64,000 bases of DNA from NCBI RefSeq assembly GCF_014529945.1, contig NZ_JACVFB010000009.1:240061-304060 (forward strand). Direction: 5' to 3'. A program made the position numbers and the translations under genes. Position 1 is the first letter of the stretch. Each line of letters begins with the position of its first letter. This document shows, piece by piece, positions 34,280 to 41,794 of this stretch. The notes under the pieces are model-generated. The model made no database searches and was not told where the DNA came from. It saw nothing but the letters and a program-made list of their open reading frames with translations. Source of the stretch: Chitinophaga varians (lineage in GTDB: Bacteria; Bacteroidota; Bacteroidia; Chitinophagales; Chitinophagaceae).

Positions 34280-35371
34280 TTAGTCTTTCAGTGCGTCGTA
34301 AATCAGCAGCTGATTTTTAGAGATCACTTTTTCATCTGCCTGCAGGCCGGAGCTGAGGTAAGTCAGATCACCGGAAGTTTTGGCTACTTCTACCTGTCTT
34401 ACGGCGATGTTGAATTTATCCTTGAACACCAGTACATAATTTTTACTGTTGTCAAAGATGACAGCGGCAGATGGCACGGCGATTTTCTCATCGTGGTCTG
34501 TGTACTTCACGTATACGGTGGCAAACATTTCCGGTTTGAGCAACATGTTTTTATTGTCGATCCGGATACGTACCTGCATGGTTTTGGTGGCAGGGTCGAG
34601 GAAATTATTGATCTTGTCTATCTTGCCATGGAAGGGCTCATCAGGATAGCTCACGGTGACTACGTCCGCTTCATAGCCTTCCTTGATTTTGGCGATATCT
34701 GTTTCAAACACGTTGGCCATGACCCATACATCGTCCAGTTCGGAGATGGTGAAAATATTGGCGCTGTTGTCTGTACGGATCTCCATGTTGTTATTGATGT
34801 TCTTTTCAATAATATATCCGGAGATAGGGGCGGTCACCAGGTAGGTGGCGCCTTTACCTTTACGGTATATTTTAAAGAGGTCGTTGAGACGATTGATTTC
34901 GGCGTTGTTTTTCTGTACTTCCCCTCTGGCGTTCACCACATCTTTTTCGGTGCTCAGGCGGCTGTCGTACAGGTCCTGCGCCACTTTCAGGTTCTTCTCT
35001 GCCACGCCGCGGTCGGAGCGGGCCTGCGCCAGTTGTTTTTCATAGTCGGCGATCTCGGCGCTGTGTATCACGGCCAGCACCTGACCTTTCTGGACATAGT
35101 CGCCCAGCTGCACTTTGATATCTTCCACATAACCACTCACCAGTGGATATACTTTGAGTACTTTGCCACCATTGGGGGCCACTTTACCGGAGAGCCGCAC
35201 TTCGTTCATCACGGGTACCAAATGAGCGGTATCGATGCGGATATTTTTTAACATGGTATCGCTGAGCACAAAAGTGCTCTTCTCGGAATCTTCGGCCTGT
35301 GTGTGTTTGCATCCACTCCAGATAACTGCTGCCAGCAGCGAAAAGCCAACGATCAATATAGGCTGTTTCAT
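34280..35371 (-). CDS. Efflux RND transporter periplasmic adaptor (membrane fusion protein), lipoprotein
   Basis: A 363-residue lipoprotein adaptor. The start at 35371 gives MKQPILIVGFSLLAAVIWSGC, with the lipobox at WSGC; a longer frame to 35428 overlaps the channel gene. Segments include a barrel-sandwich hybrid (KVYPLVSGYVEDIKVQLGDYVQKGQVLAVIHS), an alpha-helical hairpin (about 105-165), a second lipoyl half (TAPISGYIIEKNINNNMEIR), and beta-barrel and proximal domains. It bridges the RND pump and the outer channel. It begins 4 nt after the stop codon of the TolC-like gene, which indicates coupled translation. Confidence 0.93.
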   Translation of the reverse strand: MKQPILIVGFSLLAAVIWSGCKHTQAEDSEKSTFVLSDTMLKNIRIDTAHLVPVMNEVRLSGKVAPNGGKVLKVYPLVSGYVEDIKVQLGDYVQKGQVLAVIHSAEIADYEKQLAQARSDRGVAEKNLKVAQDLYDSRLSTEKDVVNARGEVQKNNAEINRLNDLFKIYRKGKGATYLVTAPISGYIIEKNINNNMEIRTDNSANIFTISELDDVWVMANVFETDIAKIKEGYEADVVTVSYPDEPFHGKIDKINNFLDPATKTMQVRIRIDNKNMLLKPEMFATVYVKYTDHDEKIAVPSAAVIFDNSKNYVLVFKDKFNIAVRQVEVAKTSGDLTYLSSGLQADEKVISKNQLLIYDALKD

Positions 35372-35375
35372 GCGC

Positions 35376-36668
35376 TTAGTTTTTAAATAATTCTTGTCCT
35401 GTGGCGTAATTGAGTTCTTCGTAAGCATCTACCCGGTTGGATAAAAACTTATTGATGTTTTTAGCGTTGTCGCTATAGCTGTTGAAATAGTCGATGAATT
35501 GTAACAGGGAGATGTTGCCCTTGCTGAAGTTCTTGGCCACTTCGGAGATCAGGGTGTCAAACTCGTCCTGGAACTGGTGCAGGTCGAAGCTCTTGTAACG
35601 CTTTTCCAGGGCTACGATGCGCTGATAGGCGTTGATGACTTCTGTCTGGGCAACGGACTGCTGTTGTTGCAGTTGCTGCTTGCCGGCGCCGATCTGCAAC
35701 TGCGCGGCCTTGATATTGCCCTGGTTGCGGTTCCACAACGGGAGGTCGATACCCAATGTAAGGCCCACGAAATTGTCGATGTAGCTGCCTTTTTTATCAT
35801 AGGTGGCGCCCACATGCAAATCCGGTACGGCCATGGCTTTTTGCAGGCGGTAGTTCAGTTCGGCGGTCTGGTATTGCGTAGCGGCGATGCGTACATCCGG
35901 GCGGCTGATCGCTACGCTGTCCAGCAGGGACGATAATTCTATATGATCAAGCCGGTAGGCGGCGAGGTCGGCAGGTGTGACCACTGCTTCATAAAAATCC
36001 CTGCTATGGAGTAGCTGTTGCAGGTTTTTCTGCGCTTCCAGTTCTTCCTGCTTCAGGTCCGCATAGTCGTTTTCAATACCTACCTGTAATGCCTGTAAGC
36101 GCACCAGGTCGGCGTGCGCCACACTGCCTTTTTTATCGGCGGCAACATAAGCGTCCACGATGCGTTGCAGGTTTTCGAGTTGTTCCTTGAGCACTTTGCC
36201 GGTCTGGCGGCGGTAATACAGCGTGTAGAAGTTCTCGCGCAGTTGGAGGCGGAGGGTGCGCACCAACTCATCGAAGGTGGCTTCGTTCATTTTAGTGGCG
36301 GTGGCTGCCAGCTGTACATTTTTGTTGCGTTTGCCGGCCAGCTGAATCAGCTGATCAATGGTGTACTGCGTTTCTCCTCCTTTACCTACTTTAAAAGGCT
36401 GGAACTTATCGGTGCTGCCGAAGCCCAATACCGTGCTGAAGGAGGGGTTGCTCCACATTTTTGCCTGACGCACCAATGCCTTGGAAGCGTCAATCTGATA
36501 ACGTTGTGCCAACAGTACATAGTTTCTGACCAGGAAAGAATCCTCGACGGCTTGTAAAGTGACCGTCTGGGTCGGAGTTTGCGCCTTTATCGGTTGAATA
36601 AAGCCCAGGCTGGCAACGCATACTGACAGTATCAGTTTCGTTTTGGTTCGCATAATGCCTATTTTCAT
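35376..36668 (-). CDS. TolC family outer-membrane efflux channel (CzcC-like)
   Basis: A 430-residue protein with a signal peptide ending near PIKAQ (about residue 30), then two TolC-type halves of long alpha-helical coiled coils (TFDELVRTLRLQLRENFYTLYY, SRPDVRIAATQYQTAELNYRL), each preceded by short beta strands. It is the outer-membrane duct of the tripartite metal pump. An internal ATG at 36653 (MRTKTKLIL) gives a more typical signal peptide and may be the true start. Confidence 0.92.
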   Translation of the reverse strand: MKIGIMRTKTKLILSVCVASLGFIQPIKAQTPTQTVTLQAVEDSFLVRNYVLLAQRYQIDASKALVRQAKMWSNPSFSTVLGFGSTDKFQPFKVGKGGETQYTIDQLIQLAGKRNKNVQLAATATKMNEATFDELVRTLRLQLRENFYTLYYRRQTGKVLKEQLENLQRIVDAYVAADKKGSVAHADLVRLQALQVGIENDYADLKQEELEAQKNLQQLLHSRDFYEAVVTPADLAAYRLDHIELSSLLDSVAISRPDVRIAATQYQTAELNYRLQKAMAVPDLHVGATYDKKGSYIDNFVGLTLGIDLPLWNRNQGNIKAAQLQIGAGKQQLQQQQSVAQTEVINAYQRIVALEKRYKSFDLHQFQDEFDTLISEVAKNFSKGNISLLQFIDYFNSYSDNAKNINKFLSNRVDAYEELNYATGQELFKN

Positions 36669-36751
36669 AGTACAAAGCTCCCCAAGTGAAATTAAAGGCG
36701 GCTTTAAGACATATTAAAAACGCATTAAAAATGGATTAGGACAAGATGAGG

Positions 36752-38122
36752 TCAGAGGTGGGGGAGGATAATAGTAAAGGTAGTACCTTCTTCTGCAGTG
36801 GACGTTACCGTGATATGGCCATTATGTATCTGCACAATCTTTTTGCAGATAGACAGACCCAGGCCATGGCCGCGGGTTTGGTGAGCATTGTCACCCCGGT
36901 AGAAAGGCTCGAAAATTTTATTGATCTCTCCGGAAGGAATAGCAGGCCCCTGATTCCTGATCTGTACCGTAATGTATTGGGTAAAGAAATCGATAGACAC
37001 ATGCGCGCTGTTGTCGGGAGAAAATTTGCAGGCGTTGTCGATCAGGTTCAGGAAAAGCACTTTCAACAGGCTTTCATTACCGAAACAGGTGACCAGCAGA
37101 TCGATGTCGGGCACTTTCACAAACTGGATATCCACCTTGGCGGGCGCTTTGTGTTTCAGCCGGATCAGGTTGGCCATGTCCATCAGCAGCTCGTCGATGC
37201 GAACGCTGTTGAATACAAACTGCTCCTGGTTCAGCTCTGACTGTGCCAGCTGTAACAGGCCATTGGAGAGGTCCGACAGGTTTTCTGCATCTTCCAGTAC
37301 GGATATCAGCAGCGCCTGATACTCTTCTTTGGTGCGTTCTTTGGAAAGCGTCACCTGTAACTGGCTGATAATAGCTGCCAGCGGGGTACGCAGCTCATGG
37401 GAGGCATTGCTCACGAAACTTTTCTGGAGGTCGAAGGAATCACTGAGGCGCTGCAGCATGGTGTTGAAATTGGCGCCCAGTGTGGCTATTTCGTCCTTGC
37501 CTTTCACCGCTACCTGGGCATCCTGCATGTTGCTGGCGTTGATCTTGTCTACCTGCTGTACCAGCTGATCGATCGGCTGCACCATTTTCCGGGCGAAGAA
37601 ATAACCGACGCCCACCAGTATCGCTACGGCGGTGATCAGCTCTATGAGTAGTATCTGGCGGAGGTTTTGCAGGTTCTGGAAACCGTACTTGTCAAAAGAA
37701 GAAACGATCACGATCACGGACACGTCCCCTTCGGTGTAGTAGACGCCTACCTGTTCACCGCTGCTTTTGATATTACTATATAATTTATTTTGTTTGATGT
37801 AATCCAGCAGGCTACGATGCGTACGGATGGTGGTGTCTTTGAGGTTGCTGTAAAGCAGGTCGTAATCAGGGTCGTATACGAGAATAGTCTCTTTGTAAAG
37901 GTCCTGGAAGGTAGTGCGGTCCAGTTTCCGCAGCAGGTCCACTTTTACATTGCCATCTTCAATGATCACATTGGCGATGGAGCGGGCGCGGTATTCCAGC
38001 CTTTCCAGGTATTCGGCACGCCTGGATTTGGAAGAGAAATAATAAGCCAGCACGGCGAACGCGATCAGCATCAGAGAGGCCGACAAGGTGTAATACAGTG
38101 CTATTTTATATTTGATCTTCAT
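36752..38122 (-). CDS. HAMP-domain sensor histidine kinase (CzcS/CusS-like)
   Basis: A 456-residue inner-membrane kinase. TM1 is at about 8-30 and TM2 near 150-172, with a periplasmic sensor of about 120 residues between. A HAMP region with RKMVQPIDQLVQQVDKINASN follows, then the HisKA box SNASHELRTPLAAIISQL with the phospho-accepting His242. The HATPase domain has the N box NLIDNACKFSP and the G box GHGLGLSICKKI. The gene starts 6 nt after the response regulator and stands 83 nt before the efflux genes, so it very likely senses the exported metal in the periplasm. Confidence 0.94.
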   Translation of the reverse strand: MKIKYKIALYYTLSASLMLIAFAVLAYYFSSKSRRAEYLERLEYRARSIANVIIEDGNVKVDLLRKLDRTTFQDLYKETILVYDPDYDLLYSNLKDTTIRTHRSLLDYIKQNKLYSNIKSSGEQVGVYYTEGDVSVIVIVSSFDKYGFQNLQNLRQILLIELITAVAILVGVGYFFARKMVQPIDQLVQQVDKINASNMQDAQVAVKGKDEIATLGANFNTMLQRLSDSFDLQKSFVSNASHELRTPLAAIISQLQVTLSKERTKEEYQALLISVLEDAENLSDLSNGLLQLAQSELNQEQFVFNSVRIDELLMDMANLIRLKHKAPAKVDIQFVKVPDIDLLVTCFGNESLLKVLFLNLIDNACKFSPDNSAHVSIDFFTQYITVQIRNQGPAIPSGEINKIFEPFYRGDNAHQTRGHGLGLSICKKIVQIHNGHITVTSTAEEGTTFTIILPHL

Positions 38123-38128
38123 GCAGGA

Positions 38129-38815
38129 TTACTCTTCAGAGAGATAATATCCCATGCCGGTTTTGGTATGGAGCAGTTTCTGCTCAAAGTCTTTGTCGAT
38201 CTTTTTACGGAGGAAGTTCATATATACTTCGATCACATTGGTACCGGTATCAAAGTCGATGTCCCACACTTTTTCAGCGATCGTCAGTTTGGAGATCACC
38301 TTGCCTTTGTGCAACGCCAGAAAATCGAGCAGCTGGTATTCTTTTGCGGTGAGGGCAATTTTTTTGCCGCCACGGGTGACTTCCTTCTTTTCCCGGTCGA
38401 TCTCCAGATCGGCGATAGTGATTTTGTATTGGGTGCTGTGCGGGGCTTCCGAACCTGCCCGCTTCAGGAATACGCGTATACGTGCCAGCAGTTCCCGGAA
38501 ATCGAATGGTTTTACCAGATAGTCATCAGCGCCCAGTTCGAAGGCCTGCATTTTGTCTTCCACACCACCCAGCGCAGTGAGCATGATCACGGGCACGCGG
38601 TTGTTTTTGCGGCGGATGACTTCGCACAACTCATAACCATTGTGATGGGGGAGGTTCAGGTCCAGGATGACAAGGTCGTAGTTATTGCTGGCAGCAAGGC
38701 TTTTACCCATGCGGCCGTCATAGGCCACATCTACCTCGAAGCCGTTTTCTTCAAGGCCTTTTTTAACGGCATTGGCTACTTTGACTTCATCTTCTACCAC
38801 CAATATTTTTTGCAT
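38129..38815 (-). CDS. OmpR-family response regulator
   Basis: A 228-residue regulator. The receiver domain (about 1-115) has the acidic pocket near VVEDEVKVA, the phospho-acceptor Asp52 in LVILDLNLPHHNGYEL, and the conserved lysine in DDYLVKPFDFRELLARIR. The C-terminal winged helix (about 130-228) has the LTAKEYQLLDFLALHKGKVIS segment of the OmpR/PhoB class. It is first in the operon RR-HK-TolC-adaptor-RND and probably activates its own operon. I saw no clear direct-repeat operator upstream; that stretch is filled by intergenic repeats. Confidence 0.95.
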   Translation of the reverse strand: MQKILVVEDEVKVANAVKKGLEENGFEVDVAYDGRMGKSLAASNNYDLVILDLNLPHHNGYELCEVIRRKNNRVPVIMLTALGGVEDKMQAFELGADDYLVKPFDFRELLARIRVFLKRAGSEAPHSTQYKITIADLEIDREKKEVTRGGKKIALTAKEYQLLDFLALHKGKVISKLTIAEKVWDIDFDTGTNVIEVYMNFLRKKIDKDFEQKLLHTKTGMGYYLSEE

Positions 38816-38827
38816 ATAGGACTTTTA

Positions 38828-38944
38828 GAATGACGAACTAGGAATTACGAACTACGAATGGTGGACTTCCTCATTGAGCGGCTACTGATTAACCTTGCGA
38901 AAAGCAGGTCCTCCATGCGTAATTCGTAATTCGTAATTTCTAAT
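38828..38944. repeat. AATTCGTAATT-family inverted repeat between ABC-F and response-regulator genes
   Basis: Degenerate ATTACGAACTACGAAT units at 38828-38858 and clean ATTCGTAATTCGTAATT units at 38918-38944 face each other across about 60 nt. It is the third copy of this element type in the window. The right arm overlaps the last codons of the ABC-F gene. Confidence 0.65.
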
Positions 38945-40910
38945 TGGTTACCAGGGTGGCTTCCAGTTGCATGATTTTCTCGAAGAGCTGTTCGTATTGT
39001 TCGTTCGCTCTGTCGATGAATTTCTGCACTTCCTGATATTCGCTTTCTACCTGGGCAAATTTAGTTCGGTCGTTATAGGTGGCCGGGTCGCCTAAACTGG
39101 CTTCCAGGCGTGCTTTACGTTCTTTAAGACTGGCCAGCTGTCCTTCTACCTGAGAAAACTGCTTTTGTTGTTTTTGCAGTTCACGCTGCACCTCTTTGTT
39201 GATAGCGCCTTTAGGGGCCGCAGCATTGTTATTGCTGGCAGGGGCCGGTTTGTTTTCTTTTTTATGATCGGTGGTGGCAGCGGCTTTTGCCGGGATAGCC
39301 GTCTGCTGTGCGGCCATTCTCTTTTTCCATTCTTCGTATTCGGTGTAGGTGCCTTTGAACTCTTTGATTTCACCGTCAACGATTTCCCAGATCTTGTTGG
39401 CGGTCTGGCTCACGAAGTAACGGTCGTGCGATACGAGTACAAAGCTGCCTTCATATTTGTCCAGTGCGTCGATCAGCATCTGCACGGAGTTCATGTCCAG
39501 GTGGTTCGTGGGCTCATCGAGCATGAGGAAGTTCGCCTGGCTGATAATGGTCTTGGCGAGTGCCACCCTGGCTTTTTCACCACCGGAGAGGATACGGATT
39601 TTTTTGAATACGTCGTCGCCGGTAAAGAGGAAGCAACCGAGCAGCTGGCGCAGTTCCAGCTCGGTACGGCCGGAACCGAAGTTTTTCAGCTCATCCAGAA
39701 TTTCGCTGTTGAGATCGAGTGATTCCAGCTGGTGCTGTGCATAGAAGCTGGTGACTACGTTGTGGCCTGGTACTCTTTCACCTTCCATAGGCTCCATACC
39801 GAAGATGATACGCAGCAGGGTAGATTTACCCTTACCGTTGGCGCCTATCAGGGCAATCTTATCGCCACGGTTGATTTCAGCGCTGGTATTTTTCAGAATT
39901 TCGTTCGCGCCATAGGCTTTGCTGATGTTGTTCAGCGTACACAGGATTTTACCCGGTGTTTTATCGATGGAGAAGTTGATCTTGATTTTAGACGGACCGT
40001 TATCTACCTGTTCCACACGTTCCAGTTTATCCAGTCTTTTGGCGATACTCTGTGCCTGAGCGGCTTTGGAGGCTTTGGCCTTAAAACGTTCGATAAACCG
40101 TTCCTGCTGGCGGATATAGTCTTGTTGATTTTCGTAGGCGCGTTGCTGCATTTCGCGGCGCAGTTCCTTTTCCACTTCATAGTCGGCGTAGGAACCGGAG
40201 TAGTGGTGCAGTTGCTGCTGATATACTTCCACGATGCCATTCACCATGCGGTCGAGGAAGTAGCGGTCGTGCGATACGATGATCACAGCGCCGTTATAAC
40301 CAACGAGGTAACGTTCCAGCCATTCGATGGACGGAAGGTCAAGGTGGTTCGTCGGTTCATCGAGCATGAGTACGTCGGGCTGCTGCAGAATGAGGCGGGC
40401 GAGGAGCACGCGCATCCGCCATCCACCGGAGAACTCGCTATAAGGGCGGTCCAGGTCGGGCGTGGTGAAGCCGAGGCCTTCCAGCACCTGTGCCGTTTTG
40501 TGTTTCATGTTGTAGCCATCGAGGGCTTCAAATTCGTGAAGGGCGTCGCTGAACTGGTGCAACAGCTCTTCCGTCTGATCGTGTTCCAGCTCTTTGGTAA
40601 GCCGGTCGATTTCTTTTTCCAGTTCCAGCGCTTTGCCGAAGGCCATCATGCCTACGGTGAGGATAGATTCATCGGTTTCAAAGCTGAGCAGGTCCTGGTT
40701 GAAAAACCCGATCGTCAGGTTTTTGCTTTTATTAACGCTTCCTTTGGAAACGGAATATTCGCCGTTGATGATACGCAGCAGGGTGGATTTGCCTGTTCCA
40801 TTCAATCCGATAAGGCCAACGCGGTCTCCCGGCTCAATATGCCAGGAAGAATTTTCCAGGATAACCCTGGACCCAAACTCAAATGTAATGTCCTGTAATG
40901 CGATCAACAT
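38940..40910 (-). CDS. ABC-F family ATP-binding protein
   Basis: A 656-residue soluble protein with two ABC ATPase domains and no membrane segments. Walker A motifs are GLNGTGKST (about 34-42) and GANGKGKST; signatures are SEFSGGWRMR and ILSGGEKARVALA; Walker B motifs are VLMLDEPTNHLD and FLMLDEPTNHLD. The linker is rich in charged helices (ELRREMQQRAYENQQDYIRQ). The C-terminus (about 570-656) is a coiled coil like Uup. ABC-F proteins act on the ribosome in translation control or antibiotic resistance; the long C-terminal coil suggests a housekeeping Uup/EttA-like role, but this is not certain. Confidence 0.94.
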   Translation of the reverse strand: MLIALQDITFEFGSRVILENSSWHIEPGDRVGLIGLNGTGKSTLLRIINGEYSVSKGSVNKSKNLTIGFFNQDLLSFETDESILTVGMMAFGKALELEKEIDRLTKELEHDQTEELLHQFSDALHEFEALDGYNMKHKTAQVLEGLGFTTPDLDRPYSEFSGGWRMRVLLARLILQQPDVLMLDEPTNHLDLPSIEWLERYLVGYNGAVIIVSHDRYFLDRMVNGIVEVYQQQLHHYSGSYADYEVEKELRREMQQRAYENQQDYIRQQERFIERFKAKASKAAQAQSIAKRLDKLERVEQVDNGPSKIKINFSIDKTPGKILCTLNNISKAYGANEILKNTSAEINRGDKIALIGANGKGKSTLLRIIFGMEPMEGERVPGHNVVTSFYAQHQLESLDLNSEILDELKNFGSGRTELELRQLLGCFLFTGDDVFKKIRILSGGEKARVALAKTIISQANFLMLDEPTNHLDMNSVQMLIDALDKYEGSFVLVSHDRYFVSQTANKIWEIVDGEIKEFKGTYTEYEEWKKRMAAQQTAIPAKAAATTDHKKENKPAPASNNNAAAPKGAINKEVQRELQKQQKQFSQVEGQLASLKERKARLEASLGDPATYNDRTKFAQVESEYQEVQKFIDRANEQYEQLFEKIMQLEATLVTN

Positions 40911-40939
40911 AATTGTTCAAAAATTGGATAAAAAACGTG

Positions 40940-40947
40940 CAAAGGTA
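40940..40947 (-). promoter_or_regulatory. ABC-F promoter (-7 element)
   Basis: On the minus strand TACCTTTG (40940-40947) matches TAnnTTTG and lies 29 nt before the start codon. Confidence 0.55.
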
Positions 40948-41098
40948 ACCAGAACTTATGTCATTTTAATGTTTCCTATGCTTTTGTATTTAATGTATAT
41001 GTTAATATTTGATAATCAATATTATTTAGATTAAACAATTCTAATGTAGATTAGAATTTTAACATTTTGACCGGTTTTCTCTCCCGGGCGATTATTAT

Positions 41099-41106
41099 TA
41101 CTTTTG
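41099..41106 (+). promoter_or_regulatory. Promoter of the DUF3347 gene (-7 element)
   Basis: TACTTTTG at 41099-41106 matches TAnnTTTG. TTTC near 41076 could act as a -33 box. The start codon is 16 nt downstream. Confidence 0.55.
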
Positions 41107-41122
41107 CGAACGAAGAAAACAA

Positions 41123-41719
41123 ATGCCCATGAATTTTAGATTAGGCGTTCCCGTAGGAACATTATGTATAGCGATCGCTTTGTTTAGTTGCCAGTCGTCC
41201 TCCACTAAATCCGGCGAAGACGAAGCTACTAAGCCCACAGTATCATTGCAGGCGCCTTACAACCAGGTATATTATGATTCCCTTCAATTGGTCATGCAGG
41301 CTTACTACCAGCTGTCAGATGCATTGGTAAAGGCCGATAGTCTGGCAGCCAATACCGCGGCGGCTTCCCTGAAACAACACATGGACAGCCTGCCGGTCAA
41401 CACCCTCCAGATGGACAGCAGTCACCTGAGCATCATTACCGGCACCACCGGCAGCATCAGCGCTGAACTGGCGGGCTTTGAAGGTGAACATGACCTGGAA
41501 GGCAAACGTTCTTCTTTCCAGATGGTTTCTGATATGCTATTCGACCTAGTAAAAAACACCGGACTCAAAGGTAAAACGATCTATCATCAGTATTGTCCGA
41601 TGGCCTTTGAAGATAAAGGCGCCTACTGGTTAAGCGACAAACCGGAAATTTTTAATCCTTACTTCGGAAATAAAATGTTGCATTGTGGAGAAACAAAGGA
41701 TACGTTAAGTTACCAGTAA
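41123..41719 (+). CDS. DUF3347 domain lipoprotein, probable metal-related
   Basis: A 198-residue lipoprotein with lipobox LFSC (Cys23). The DUF3347 domain covers about 45-185: a helical part (YYDSLQLVMQAYYQLSDALVKAD) followed by the characteristic YHQYCPMAFEDKGAYWLSDKPEIFNPYFGNKMLHCGE, where the His, Cys, Met and final Cys are placed as a potential soft-metal site. The domain is frequently linked to CusB-like efflux adaptors and copper proteins in Bacteroidota. It precedes a TonB receptor gene by 75 nt. Copper binding is inferred from family and motif, not shown. Confidence 0.85.
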   Translation: MPMNFRLGVPVGTLCIAIALFSCQSSSTKSGEDEATKPTVSLQAPYNQVYYDSLQLVMQAYYQLSDALVKADSLAANTAAASLKQHMDSLPVNTLQMDSSHLSIITGTTGSISAELAGFEGEHDLEGKRSSFQMVSDMLFDLVKNTGLKGKTIYHQYCPMAFEDKGAYWLSDKPEIFNPYFGNKMLHCGETKDTLSYQ

Positions 41720-41758
41720 ATTGTATTTAAAGACGCGTTAAGTTATCAGTAAATTGTA
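41703..41758. repeat. Imperfect tandem duplication across the end of the DUF3347 gene
   Basis: A 23-nt segment at 41703-41725 (starting CGTTAAGTTACCAG) is repeated at 41736-41758 with one change (C to T). The first copy includes the stop codon of the DUF3347 gene, so the duplication copies the gene end into the intergenic DNA. Confidence 0.8.
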
Positions 41759-41762
41759 AATT

Positions 41763-41792
41763 ACTGTCTATTGCCGGACGACAATAGACAGT
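41763..41792 (+). promoter_or_regulatory. Hairpin directly before the TonB-receptor start codon
   Basis: ACTGTCTATTG (41763-41773) and CAATAGACAGT (41782-41792) form a perfect 11-bp stem with an 8-nt loop; the ATG follows after 2 nt. No T-run follows, so it is not a standard terminator. In an mRNA read through from the DUF3347 gene it would cover the ribosome landing area and may control translation. Confidence 0.55.
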
Positions 41793-41794
41793 AT

